This document shows positions 9,144 to 17,620 of a stretch of DNA of 39,604 nucleotides, piece after piece. This DNA is from Ruegeria sp. ANG-R. Lineage in GTDB: Bacteria > Pseudomonadota > Alphaproteobacteria > Rhodobacterales > Rhodobacteraceae. Within the stretch, counting starts at the first letter, position 1, and each line of letters opens with the position of its first letter. Where the stretch lies: positions 1 to 39,604 of the forward strand of contig NZ_JWLJ01000018.1 in the NCBI RefSeq assembly GCF_000813985.1, in the 5' to 3' direction. The position numbers were made by a program, and so were the translations under genes. The notes beneath the pieces are model-generated. The model was given only the letters and a program-made list of their open reading frames with translations. It did not search any database and was not told the origin of the DNA.

Positions 9144-9179
9144 CCCCGCCCAAGTGCTTCTTTCCTCCCTTGGGCGGGG
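9144..9179. repeat. perfect 11-bp inverted repeat
   Basis: CCCCGCCCAAG (9144-9154) pairs with CTTGGGCGGGG (9169-9179) across a 14-base loop: a GC-rich terminator-like hairpin without a U-tract and without an obvious gene ending beside it. Confidence 0.6.
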
Positions 9180-9556
9180 AATCGAATTTGGTTTCAACTG
9201 TGCTGCTCGATTTCCCGAATGGCTTGCATCATAAGTTGCTACAATGACTGGTGCTGAGTAGCAGACATCGTCATCGCCAACTATGTTCGGCATGTACCAA
9301 TTCGAGTATCACTTGTTGTAAATTTGCTCCCGCCTCCACCGATGTCATCGACGTTCCTGAGCGCTCTCACTTTTCGGAACCTTGTATTTGGCTTTGCGTT
9401 CCCGAATTCGAGAGCGGCATTGATTTTGATAACCTGTGATCGGGCGGCGTGAGGTCGGTTTCTCAGAATGAATTTTGAGCGCCTGGTTTCAATTGAAGAA
9501 GCCGATACTGCGCGATATGCCGTTCTGGGAACTTGACTAAACCGGGTGAACACTCC

Positions 9557-10075
9557 TCATCCTGCTTTCTTTATATTGTCGCTTTTGCCTGAACGTTCGA
9601 CCAAATTCATTACAGCAACAAGAACTACACCATAAAGAATGTGGCCGACCAGCGCGACCCATGTGATTCCAGTGAAGTTTAGAAAAAACGGGAGCCCGGC
9701 GATCGCGGTGATACCGCCGATGGCAAATACCCACAATGCAAAGCCGTATACCGCTGAAGGTAAAAACCATTGAGAGCCGTCAAAGAATTGGCGCCATACT
9801 GGTGCGAACACAAACAACCATCCGGCCGGATAGCCCACCAGGCCAACCAAATAGAAATGAACAAAATACCCCGCAAACTCTCCATTCGGCAAACCAAGCT
9901 TTGCGAGCAGGCTACGCGCAAGACCGTGTGGCGAGAGATTGGCGAACCCAAGCGCAGGGCTCACGAGTTGCCCCCATAGATCAAAGGCGTTACTTGCGAA
10001 GAACCCTGAAACAAACATCAGACCGAGAGTTTGAAAATTAAGACTCGGAAATCTGTACGGTTTTGCCGATGTCAT
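9557..10075 (-). CDS. integral membrane protein of unknown function
   Basis: A 172-residue protein with about four to five hydrophobic segments: about 14-34, 63-88 (YFVHFYLVGLVGYPAGWLFV), 104-125 and 133-158 (ITWVALVGHILYGVVLVAVM). It ends in a short basic tail. Many small alphaproteobacterial inner-membrane proteins share the GYPxGWLF and GHxLYGxVL patterns, but I cannot name a characterised member. The start ATG has AGGAGA about 11 bases upstream. It is the leftmost of a leftward run of genes encoding exported proteins, 95 bases beyond its neighbour, so cotranscription is possible. Confidence 0.75.
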   Translation of the reverse strand: MTSAKPYRFPSLNFQTLGLMFVSGFFASNAFDLWGQLVSPALGFANLSPHGLARSLLAKLGLPNGEFAGYFVHFYLVGLVGYPAGWLFVFAPVWRQFFDGSQWFLPSAVYGFALWVFAIGGITAIAGLPFFLNFTGITWVALVGHILYGVVLVAVMNLVERSGKSDNIKKAG

Positions 10076-10170
10076 GAGTATTTCGTCTCCTAAGTTGATG
10101 CTGAATCATGGAAACTGCGCCAGTTCATTCACGCCAGTTGCCAAGGTTGAGTATTGTACGGATTTATGAG

Positions 10171-10683
10171 TTATTGCACTCCACAATCCGCAGTTTGCCT
10201 CTCAAACTTGTAAACGTAGTAGTGAAAACTGTTGTCGCTGGATGATTGCCAACTGACCTCAGACTGCCCACCCCATTCATAACAGTTGAGAGCCTTGAAG
10301 TAACCACTCTCGCGAACCACGTCCTTTGCATCGGAATGCCGATGCAGAAAATACGCTATTGCCGTGTTGTCATCTAGATCCGGAACGCCCACGACGCTGG
10401 CCTGACAGCTACTGCCTTGTTCTGCTTGTCCGGAATTCAAATCAAACTCCAAAGCTACAGATGCTATTGCATCAGATCCAAAGCGCAGTGCGAATTCGCA
10501 GTTTTCGTTCGGATTACAATGCTCCAGGCCACCCTCTACCATGGCGTTGGCGTCCCTGAGGTTTAACGCTGCACCACATCCAACAACCAGCGTATGAAGA
10601 TCTGATTCATTCATCGACATCGCTGAAGAAGCGAAAAGTGTTGCGCTCATTCCAATGAGAATGGCTCTGGAAAATCTTTTCAT
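10171..10683 (-). CDS. exported protein of unknown function
   Basis: A 170-residue protein. The ATG at 10683 is chosen over an upstream one (10731) because it places the signal peptide MKRFSRAILIGMSATLFA first, has GGA 9 bases upstream, and avoids overlap with the preceding gene. The mature part carries six cysteines in contexts VGCGA, EHCNPNENCEF, SSCQAS, LNCYEW and ADCGV, suggesting a disulfide-stabilised periplasmic or secreted fold. The C-terminal part is rich in aromatic residues (SFHYYVYKFE). No family was recognised. It follows the PPC-repeat gene by 40 bases in the same direction, so the two are probably one operon. Confidence 0.65.
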   Translation of the reverse strand: MKRFSRAILIGMSATLFASSAMSMNESDLHTLVVGCGAALNLRDANAMVEGGLEHCNPNENCEFALRFGSDAIASVALEFDLNSGQAEQGSSCQASVVGVPDLDDNTAIAYFLHRHSDAKDVVRESGYFKALNCYEWGGQSEVSWQSSSDNSFHYYVYKFERQTADCGVQ

Positions 10684-10723
10684 TGTTCGTGGTCCATGAA
10701 GCTTCAGCATTTGAGTGGCGAAT

Positions 10724-12385
10724 TCACTCACTGGGACTCACAAATCTCTGCATGGACAGTTGAATGGCGCCGGCCGAGCTCGAGCCTGATCCTGAATTCA
10801 CCACCGCCAGTGCATAGTTGCCAGGCTCAAGGATCGGCATAACCTGCGAGAATAGCCCATCCTGGTTCGTGCTTTCAGCAATTTTTTGATTGGGTCGCTC
10901 AGTGTCGTACAAAATCAGCTTAACTGGATTACCCAGAGCGGCAGCTCTAACAACAAGGAGGCTGAATTCATCCACGTTGAATTCGTACCACTTTGATTGA
11001 GATGAGACGAAGTCGCTTTTCAAGATCGTGGACTGGATCGTGCCAAGATCGGTCATGAGGCCCAATTTGTCATTTGGCACCAGATGACCCGCATTTACGG
11101 CTTCCCTTTGGAGCATGGCATCGGAAAGCGGTACAATTTCGAGTTCGACATTACCTGTCCCTTCTCCGCGAAGACCACCAAATTCAATACAATATTTCCC
11201 AGAAGGCAGTTGCTGTTCGAGGCGACTATTTCTCCCTAAACCATCTGCATCGTCATTCTGACCGATCAGGTTTAGTGAGCTTTGACCCAGGGCATACAGC
11301 TTGAGTTCGGTATCGACATCGCCGCTCGTCGTGGTCAAACGCACCTTCATTGTCTCGGGCAGTTCAAAAAGAGCAACATCAGTTGTGTTCTGTACATTTG
11401 CAAAGGTTCGATACGGTTCAGATTCAGCGGCATCAACTTCTTGAACCAAACCCGCGAATTCCGCCTCACGACATTGCTCGAGCGTTTGATCATACTCATT
11501 CTGCGGTGAAGGGGCTTCGCGCACCGTTTCTGCAACTGCGTCGGCTGGCTCTTCATCGAGCACGTTTTGCCCCACATGAATGCGAAAGAAGCCTGGCTCC
11601 CTGTTCAAACTACTTATTGCTACTGTGTATCGGCCCACAGGCAACGGACGAATTGACCTAATCAGGCTATTTGTCCCCTGCCCTCCATCGTCGTCATGTG
11701 CCACGCGATCGCCAAATCTGTCGTAAACCTGAAGAACAGTGTCGAAGTCGTTGCTGTGTGCCTCAAAAACAACGGGCATGGCCTCCGTCAACTCAAAGTC
11801 GAATGAGTGAGACATATCATCCTGCAAAGCCATTGAGCCGCTAAATTCCAGTTGTTCCACTTCGGCATTTAGGTAAGAAATGTCAATTGGCTGATCAGCG
11901 TACTCGACCGCCGCCACATGCGCGAGAATTGGTATGGTCGCGTCAAAACCACCCGGGAGGCCTACCCCAGCAAGTATGCGCGGGACTGTGGAAACTTGCA
12001 GGCAGTACCGCCCTTCCGGAATCCTAACATCCAATCTGGAGTTGGTGTCGCGACCTCCATCATCATTTCTTGAGATGACCTCGCCATCGGAATCAAACAA
12101 CAACAGAAGTGGATCTGTCGTTTCGGAGTCTTGTTCACCAAGTGTTGTCTCAACATTAACGTGCGCGCCGACTGGAAACGAAAGTTCAAAATACACGGGC
12201 TCGCCCCGCATTATATGTGCGTCTAAATTAAAGGCCTCCTGCTCGGCTCCCTCAATCACCAGATGTTGCTGCACCAGGTTCGATGGTTGACCGCAAGCCC
12301 CTGTTTCTTGAGCAAATGTCGACGTTGAAGCACCAAGGCAGGCGCCCAGAACCGAGACAAAGACACATCGTTTGGTCAAATACAT
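10724..12385 (-). CDS. exported protein with about four PPC-like beta repeats
   Basis: A 553-residue protein with a signal peptide (1-26, ending TSTFAQ) and repeated modules resembling bacterial pre-peptidase C-terminal (PPC) domains. The recurring pattern is D-x-hydrophobic strand, (L)YD, a DDGG or DD loop, then NS-hydrophobic and a final P-x-G-x-Y strand. Copies lie at about 91-132 (SRNDDGGRDTNSRLDVRIPE), 215-258 (AHDDDGGQGTNSLIRSIRP), 357-403 (GQNDDADGLGRNSRLEQQLP) and a weaker one at about 490-530. PPC domains are beta-sandwiches that often bind calcium and sit beside secreted proteases, but no catalytic domain is present here. The ATG at 12385 has GGAGG in place; an upstream frame extension to 12511 lacks signal-peptide logic. 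Confidence 0.8.
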   Translation of the reverse strand: MYLTKRCVFVSVLGACLGASTSTFAQETGACGQPSNLVQQHLVIEGAEQEAFNLDAHIMRGEPVYFELSFPVGAHVNVETTLGEQDSETTDPLLLLFDSDGEVISRNDDGGRDTNSRLDVRIPEGRYCLQVSTVPRILAGVGLPGGFDATIPILAHVAAVEYADQPIDISYLNAEVEQLEFSGSMALQDDMSHSFDFELTEAMPVVFEAHSNDFDTVLQVYDRFGDRVAHDDDGGQGTNSLIRSIRPLPVGRYTVAISSLNREPGFFRIHVGQNVLDEEPADAVAETVREAPSPQNEYDQTLEQCREAEFAGLVQEVDAAESEPYRTFANVQNTTDVALFELPETMKVRLTTTSGDVDTELKLYALGQSSLNLIGQNDDADGLGRNSRLEQQLPSGKYCIEFGGLRGEGTGNVELEIVPLSDAMLQREAVNAGHLVPNDKLGLMTDLGTIQSTILKSDFVSSQSKWYEFNVDEFSLLVVRAAALGNPVKLILYDTERPNQKIAESTNQDGLFSQVMPILEPGNYALAVVNSGSGSSSAGAIQLSMQRFVSPSE

Positions 12386-12535
12386 ATTTCCTCCAAGAAT
12401 AGGAACTCGCCACCCGCAGGCAGCGGGTCTTTTGAATTCACGGGCAAACGCCCCAGCGCAAAACACTCTGAGCCTGCCCGTGTTCAAATCAGAGTGCCGA
12501 CCCGACCTCACCAGCCGGAAGGTCAGGTCAAATTA

Positions 12536-12802
12536 TCAAGAATTTGCTTCTTCGATAATTTCGTCATAGTAGGCGCACAAACCCGAGATATCTCCACTCG
12601 TTTGTGCAGCTGCAACTTTCTCTTGCATTTCTACGGAGATTTCCTGCATCCGTGTTGGATTAGCCGCTGCAATCTTTTGCATTGAGGCGGCCAATTCTTG
12701 AGTTTTTTGCGCCACGTTCTCTGGAGTGCAGCTATCTTCGGCGGCAAGCACACCGCCTGCAGAAATGCACACGAAGGACAAGGCGAGGAGTGATTTTTTC
12801 AT
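12536..12802 (-). CDS. small exported helical protein
   Basis: An 88-residue protein with a signal peptide (MKKSLLALSFVCISAGGVLAAE). The alanine-, glutamate- and glutamine-rich mature part is probably two helices bridged by cysteines at the start (DSCTPE) and end (GLCAYYD). The ATG at 12802 gives a proper signal peptide, unlike the upstream candidate at 12856. No function is known. It precedes the PPC-repeat gene by 150 bases on the same strand and may share a transcript. Confidence 0.65.
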   Translation of the reverse strand: MKKSLLALSFVCISAGGVLAAEDSCTPENVAQKTQELAASMQKIAAANPTRMQEISVEMQEKVAAAQTSGDISGLCAYYDEIIEEANS

Positions 12803-13405
12803 TTTTCGGTCTCTTCCATAGTATTCCGGGGAACCCGGCGCCCTTAGAAATTTCAAAAATTCGTCGCAGCGGCTAGGGGGAAAAAATGCAATTTATCAGC
12901 ACCATAAGAGGTTCGGAACGCCGATCGAATGAAGGGCCCAAGGCCCGGCCATGGTTGTCAACTCAAACTCTGAACAACGTCCAAAAAAAGCGGCTTCTCT
13001 GACTTGGCTTCGCTCGAATTTTACGTTGGTGCCAGACCCTCAGAATTGAATCGCTGGTTCCGACACTTCCTTGGATCTAAGAGCATGAATTCCTGGTCAA
13101 AAATCACGCGACAAACCCGTCCAGTGCAACAAACGGCGCTATAAACACTGTAACCGCATCGTGATCAAGTTCGGGCGCCCGAAAGGTTTGTGGCGCGTTG
13201 CAACCCGATATGACAGAAGCCCAATAGTCTTGCTCTCAGCCATCGCTCTCGCGACTACCGACTTGTTCTGGCTATAAATCAATGAGACTTGGGCCTAGAC
13301 AGTATCTGTCAATTTAGTCGGCACCTTCCCTCTGCAAAACGGTTGTACTCGCAGCCGCCGCAGTCTTTGCAGTTGCTCTTTGTTGGGGTTATTGGGCAAT
13401 GTGGT
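12803..13405. other. 0.6-kb gap, no supported gene
   Basis: No complete gene. Near 13325-13420 the plus strand reads as a short hydrophobic peptide (KTVVLAAAAVFAVALCWG...) up to a stop, but it has no start codon; it may be a decayed small membrane protein. Confidence 0.45.
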
Positions 13406-13819
13406 CTATCTAAGCTCAGGATATAGATTGTGAAATCTGATGGAACAGTCGTTCAAGTCCCAAAGAGCTTTTCGCGGCCTTCCCAACGTTATGAAGTTTG
13501 TCTCGTCATCGCCATCCAATGTGAATACACCCACCATACTCAGATGAGTTGACCCGCAACTTTGTTTGTCTTCCAAGCGGTAGATCGTAAGGGTCCCAGG
13601 CCTGTCACCCGATTGCCCCGGGAATGTAGGAACAAGACTTAACCTCGCTCCGGAATGCCGAACCACCGCTTCGAACTCACCTTCTTGCAGAGTGATCCTT
13701 TCGCGAGCTGGAGCGGAATAAGGAGGCCCGCTGATCGACAAACGAGTGACGGCGAATATGGTGATTGCCCCGATTAGACCACACCAAATCACCATATTTC
13801 TCTTGTTGATTCTTTTCAT
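13406..13819 (-). CDS. single-pass membrane-anchored protein, unknown function
   Basis: A 137-residue protein. A basic N-terminus (MKRINKRN) precedes one transmembrane segment (about 9-30), giving a likely periplasmic C-terminal domain of about 105 residues with two cysteines (QSCGST and NDCSIR). The ATG at 13819 is chosen because the preceding GGGCGAG gives a usable ribosome-binding site; an upstream start at 13840 would add seven residues. No domain was recognised. Confidence 0.55.
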   Translation of the reverse strand: MKRINKRNMVIWCGLIGAITIFAVTRLSISGPPYSAPARERITLQEGEFEAVVRHSGARLSLVPTFPGQSGDRPGTLTIYRLEDKQSCGSTHLSMVGVFTLDGDDETNFITLGRPRKALWDLNDCSIRFHNLYPELR

Positions 13820-14063
13820 CCATCTCGCCCGCCATTGCACTTATTTGCCTGCCAAGTCTTGTTTTTTCCAATTTTTTAGCGCAGAAAACACACGACGCAA
13901 TTGAGAGTACCAATCGACGTGAAGGTCATGCACCTTGCATCGTTGACGCAAATTACCGTGTCTGTGACCTGGCCGGTTGCCACTCATCCAGACCCGCCAT
14001 CTGGGTGTCTTTGACAAGATACGGTGGGTTCTGAACGCGATCACCAGCTCGGAAAACACAGCA

Positions 14064-14372
14064 TCATCTATACCACTCCCGTCTCATATGGTGCCTTAAC
14101 AAGGCCCAAAATGCGGCCATCGGCAACAATATCAAGATGCAAAATTCAAAGACTTCGCCTACAGCTTCTGAATATCGACTTATGGCAACCGCCATCATCA
14201 CGCCGATCAACTCAACGACGGCCAACAAAACCAATACCAGGCCAATATGAATAACCAGCACGTTTAGCTTGGGGCGCCGGTACTCGGCCCCGCAAACCCG
14301 GCAAATGCGGCTACCGAAACCGTGATCTGCTCCGCACAGCACGCAAGTAAGCTTCTGATCAATATGTTGCAT
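14064..14372 (-). CDS. zinc-ribbon plus two-transmembrane-helix protein
   Basis: A 102-residue protein with two CxxC knuckles near the N-terminus (CVLC at about 10-13 and CRVC at about 24-27), the layout of a small zinc ribbon. Two hydrophobic helices follow (about 38-62 and 72-92), with a basic C-terminus. Zinc-ribbon membrane proteins are widespread and mostly uncharacterised; the ribbon would face the cytoplasm. The ATG at 14372 is uncertain because its ribosome-binding site is poor; a TTG at 14426 would overlap the neighbouring weak frame. Confidence 0.6.
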   Translation of the reverse strand: MQHIDQKLTCVLCGADHGFGSRICRVCGAEYRRPKLNVLVIHIGLVLVLLAVVELIGVMMAVAISRYSEAVGEVFEFCILILLPMAAFWALLRHHMRREWYR

Positions 14373-14397
14373 ACTGGAGGTGATGTGGAATTCTCCT

Positions 14398-14649
14398 TCA
14401 AAACTGAAATCGCTCCGCGCGATCAACGAGCACAGGATCTCCGAAACTGAACAATTGCGTCAATTGGGGACACGAAACTTTGAAATCCAAGAGAAAACGC
14501 CATCCGCGCTCGCCGCAGCGCACCTGTAGTCGCAGCTCCCTTCGTTCTCGGATCAGGCGGAGTATGGGGTGTAAATCCGATACGCCCACAGCCAACGAAC
14601 GTGCCACAATCATTCCAGCAGCAGCGTCAATTTTGGATGTCCATTGCAT
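14398..14649 (-). CDS. possible small hypothetical protein
   Basis: An 83-codon frame from ATG 14649 with no convincing ribosome-binding site. The product is basic (LIRERRELRLQVRCGERGWR) with no membrane segment. It would be a leftward neighbour of the zinc-ribbon gene with a 25-base gap, which is the main support. Confidence 0.3.
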   Translation of the reverse strand: MQWTSKIDAAAGMIVARSLAVGVSDLHPILRLIRERRELRLQVRCGERGWRFLLDFKVSCPQLTQLFSFGDPVLVDRAERFQF

Positions 14650-15055
14650 ACTTTTTTCGACTTGGGACTTTCGAACTGTGAGCGCCGACAATACCGATCC
14701 TTGCAACGGCTTAGATACCTGCCTCTAAACACATTAACGTGCCTTTACTTACGCCGAAGAAGGTCAAATTCACTACAAGACCCTGATGGGGTGAGGTTTT
14801 TGTATTGACCCCAAAGGCGGACTATTGAATAGGAGAACAATTGACGGTGCGGAGCAATAAAGAAGCGCAGGAATCTGAACCGAGCGACCTCCCAATCCAA
14901 TTTTTGTGTGGATCGTCTACTCTCACTCAGTTGGCTCGCCCACCTTCTTGCGCCCTACTTCTCACCTCATTTCATTGAGTTCGCGGACCTTTAGCGCGAC
15001 TTGTTCCAAAGACCGGTCAGATAGAATTTGTTAAGCTCTATGTGGAGACTTGCGA
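14650..15055. other. 0.4-kb gap
   Basis: A TTG at 14841 preceded by AGGAGA opens a 45-codon plus-strand frame, but the peptide (MTVRSNKEAQESEP...) shows no known feature, so it is not called. A short TGGGGT/ACCCCA inverted repeat lies at 14787-14813. Confidence 0.4.
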
Positions 15056-15322
15056 TTGAAATACGATGATCAAGCACCCCCTAATTACGCCTCATTTGAT
15101 CAGGATTTCAACTCCGAGCCAGAGCGCAATCTTTGGGTGTCCGTCTTATTGCTTGCGATACACGACGCCGCATATGCAAAGGGCTGTACCACGAGAGAAC
15201 ATCTCGTCGCTCGCGATTGGATAGGCACCTTCCCAACCAGGCAGTTTAGTGAAGTTTGCATGATGGCAGGCCTTGAACCCGAAGCAGTGCACACGCGACT
15301 CAAACGCCAACTAGGTTTGTAA
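15056..15322 (+). CDS. small conserved-looking cytoplasmic protein
   Basis: An 88-residue protein. TTG at 15056 is preferred to TTG at 15050 because GGAG lies 8 bases before it. The body LWVSVLLLAIHDAAYAKG..RDWIGT..FSEVCMMAGLEPEAVHTRLKRQL reads as a small helical fold with a possible helix-turn-helix near the end. It resembles short alphaproteobacterial proteins of unknown function with a WxxVL..AI.D...W..T..F..VC.LAGLDP..V pattern, but I cannot name the family with certainty. A regulatory role is possible but unproven. Confidence 0.65.
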   Translation: MKYDDQAPPNYASFDQDFNSEPERNLWVSVLLLAIHDAAYAKGCTTREHLVARDWIGTFPTRQFSEVCMMAGLEPEAVHTRLKRQLGL

Positions 15323-15441
15323 TCGCGCGGATTGAACACTGATTGCCTTTGATCTGCTGTTTACAACCGATTGGAGCCAAGGGGCTCACTCAAATCGAAA
15401 ACTCAAAGGTAGGAAAATCTCCACTTCAGCAACACTTTGCA

Positions 15442-15479
15442 CCACTATGTCCGTCCGGTGAACCTGGCGGACACAGTGG
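15442..15479 (-). terminator. long hairpin after the exported-protein gene
   Basis: CCACTATGTCCG (15442-15453) and CGGACACAGTGG (15468-15479) pair over 12 bases with one mismatch and a 14-base loop, 14 bases after the leftward gene's stop. No U-tract. It could instead be a mobile-element end. Confidence 0.45.
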
Positions 15480-15493
15480 AATGGCTGATGACA

Positions 15494-15865
15494 TCAATCA
15501 GAAATCATGAAATCGGGTCCACCATATTCTTCACCGCTCTGAAACGCGTAGTCGTTTTCGAGTCGAACGATTTGTACCAAAAGTCCTTTTCGGAAGTTAG
15601 CGAATTCAGTGGCTATAACAACATCCTGAGTTGTTCCAATAAACTGCAGGCAACCTGAGTCCGCCCGGCCATATTTGGAAGCGCCCAGAACCAACAAGGA
15701 GAACTCCGCTGTTCCATCTTTGTTACCATATCCAACAAACTCAGTCACATCAGACACAACAATCCCAGTCAGTAGGCAGTTGTTTTCCCATGACGCCAAA
15801 GCAGTTGTCACGAGTGACAAGTAAATCCAGGCTGCGAGACTGCTATTCAGCCAAAGAAATTTCAT
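15494..15865 (-). CDS. small exported protein, unknown function
   Basis: A 123-residue protein with a signal peptide (MKFLWLNSSLAAWIYLSLVTTALAS). The mature domain holds two cysteines (NNCLLTG and SGCLQF) and strand-like segments (LLTGIVVSDVTEF, EFSLLVLGASKYG, LLVQIVRLENDY), consistent with a small beta-barrel or OB-like fold. A longer frame begins at 15946, but only the ATG at 15865 puts the signal sequence at the N-terminus. No family was recognised, and no cotranscribed neighbour is evident. Confidence 0.6.
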   Translation of the reverse strand: MKFLWLNSSLAAWIYLSLVTTALASWENNCLLTGIVVSDVTEFVGYGNKDGTAEFSLLVLGASKYGRADSGCLQFIGTTQDVVIATEFANFRKGLLVQIVRLENDYAFQSGEEYGGPDFMISD

Positions 15866-16017
15866 ACCTAGTTTCTCATTTTGCGTCCTTGCGATCGCCA
15901 ATGGGCTCACTGTACTTGACCTTCCCCCCGAGGTTCCCTCATTCAAAACGAGAGTCTGCGGGTTTGTGCTCTGCTACCCAACTTTGGAGCGCCCGGAGCT
16001 GGAATATTCCGGCTCTG

Positions 16018-16190
16018 TCATGATGACGGGCTGTCGGTGCCATCGGGATAATGCATGGCAATCGGGCCGTTGTATTCGATCGCGCCGTGGGGTCTGTCCT
16101 CGTTGTAGTGTCTACGCCAATTCTCCAGCTTTTCGTGGGCATCCGCAAGGCTCATAAACCAGTGTGTGTTCTCAAGGAATGAGCCCATCC
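16018..16190 (-). pseudogene. IS3-family transposase (OrfB) C-terminal remnant
   Basis: Leftward reading gives HWFMSLADAHEKLENWRRHY followed by NEDRPHGAI and ending SPSS. This is the very characteristic end of IS3-family OrfB transposases (family pattern HWFLSLADAREKLE.WRRDYNE.RPHSAIG). Everything upstream of about residue 20 of this frame, including the DDE catalytic region, is missing, so it is a truncated relic. A second, unrelated-orientation IS3 remnant lies 0.6 kb to the right. Confidence 0.85.
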
Positions 16191-16308
16191 AGAGACGGTT
16201 TGCAGTAGGGGCAGAGAAACCGGCGAACGGGGGGTTCATCATTTCGGGATTGCTCTAACCGCATTTCCCTCTATAAAGACGTCATCGTCACTCTATAAGG
16301 TTATGTAA

Positions 16309-16578
16309 ATGCGCGATTTCTTCATTAATTGGGCTGAAAAGCTCGTTGCTGTATTTGTCATTCTTCTTGGCCTCGGCTTTGTTCTCACGGGCATTACAAT
16401 GTTTTTCCTACCCGCAACCGTAAATGGGGGTGTTCCTGGTCCAATTGCAGGAATTATGATGATCATCATAGGCATCGTCTATACAATCTTGATGGGTGGT
16501 GTGATGTATCTGTTCTTCGGTATTTATCGCAATACTCAGCGGACAAACCAGCTGCTTGAAGGCTTGCTCGGTAAGTGA
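16309..16578 (+). CDS. small two-helix inner-membrane protein
   Basis: An 89-residue protein with two hydrophobic helices (about 10-35 VAVFVILLGLGFVLTGITMF and 42-70 GPIAGIMMIIIGIVYTILMG) and a polar C-terminal tail (YRNTQRTNQLLEGLLGK). The ATG at 16309 has AAGG 8 bases upstream. This is a typical small alphaproteobacterial membrane protein of unknown function. It lies between two decayed IS3 copies on opposite strands, so it may have been moved or isolated by them, but its frame is intact and well formed. Confidence 0.75.
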   Translation: MRDFFINWAEKLVAVFVILLGLGFVLTGITMFFLPATVNGGVPGPIAGIMMIIIGIVYTILMGGVMYLFFGIYRNTQRTNQLLEGLLGK

Positions 16579-16831
16579 GCCAACCTTAAATGCCGGGATC
16601 ACCTCCTCTTGAAAAAGACTAGGTGGTCCTTCTGAAGTGTGAACGTCACCTCCTGCTTGCAATACGAAGTCAAAACTGGCGATAGAATGTATCGGAAGTC
16701 AGGAAGCTCCCTGCCCAGGAACGTAATACAATCGCCTGAGACGCAAGCCAGCGGATGCCGTGTTGCGCAACGCAACCCGGTAGGGTGTTTAGGCAAAATA
16801 ATTATTGTCGCCTGATGTCAAATGACGGGCT

Positions 16832-17620
16832 GTGTCGGACGTGATGAATCGGCAAGACCTGTCGGAACGTCGTGCCAGTGATCTGCCTGATCGTTACCCG
16901 TCGGCCTTTCAGTACAAGAAGCAGGATCAAAGCGTGGATGCTTTGCGCAATCGGTTGCGTGAACTGACGAATGAACGGTGCTGGGTCGAATATCGCCGTT
17001 TGGGTGCTTTACCCGCCGGCGATCGGTTCGTAGTGACCCATTCGTAGCTTTTCGATTTTATCATGAAAAACGGCTGGCGGTGCATCGGTGACCGTCGTGC
17101 AAGCGGGTTTTAGGAACACAGAGACCCATTCTGGCGCCAGATCGAAACAGCCAGCGATGGTCTTCGAGTTCGCGAAGGAATAATGCTTACGAAGACAGCA
17201 AACGGTTCCGTGTGTTGTGCTTTTGCGGACAACTGGACTCGAGAGGCGCCGACACGTGTCGCGGGCCATTGATTCTCAGGCGCGCGGATGTCACGGATCT
17301 TGATGATCTAATCCGCAGGCGCGGCGAACCAGACATGTTTGTCAGCGACAAAAGAAGGAGAATGCCGTCGCATGCGGTTCATCGGTGGTGCCGGTACGCG
17401 GACATTGGCTTGCACGCCATCCCACGAACACATTCGTGGAGAATTTCAATGGTCGACTACGTGTTGAATGTCTAATCGCGCATATCTTCGGAAATTTCAC
17501 AGAGACCCGAAGAATTTGAAACTTGGAGATCAGCTGCAACACGCAACGACCACACGGATCACTTGGCGATTTGGCACCAGCCGCCTACACCAATCTCGTC
17601 TGTACCCCGGCCTGCCTTGC
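16832..17620 (+). pseudogene. decayed IS3-family transposase (OrfB), several frameshifts
   Basis: Rightward fragments in different frames line up with one IS3-family OrfB. They are: LSERRASDLPDR...DALRNRLRELTNERCWVEYRRLG (about 16850-17010, helical N-terminal region), CFCGQ/FADNWTREAP (about 17215-17250), DLDDLIRRRGEPDMFVSD (about 17300-17350, around the second catalytic Asp), HAVHRWCRYADIGLHAIPR (about 17375-17430), then in another frame NTFVENFNGRLRVECLIAHI (about 17430-17490, with the last catalytic Glu), and finally SLGDLAPAAYTNLV near 17560-17600. At least three frameshifts and internal stops make it inactive. It is a different copy from the fragment at 16018-16190. Confidence 0.85.

Larger units (their letters stand above)
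7886..9556. other. 1.67-kb gene-poor region with two strong hairpins
   Basis: No recognisable gene apart from a weak candidate at 8342-8563 (listed separately). It contains two long perfect inverted repeats at 8632-8667 and 9144-9179. The rest shows no motif I can name on either strand. Confidence 0.45.

Noticed and set aside
13325..13420. Short hydrophobic peptide reading on the plus strand
   Set aside because: No ATG, GTG or TTG start in frame after the upstream stop; at best a decayed remnant.
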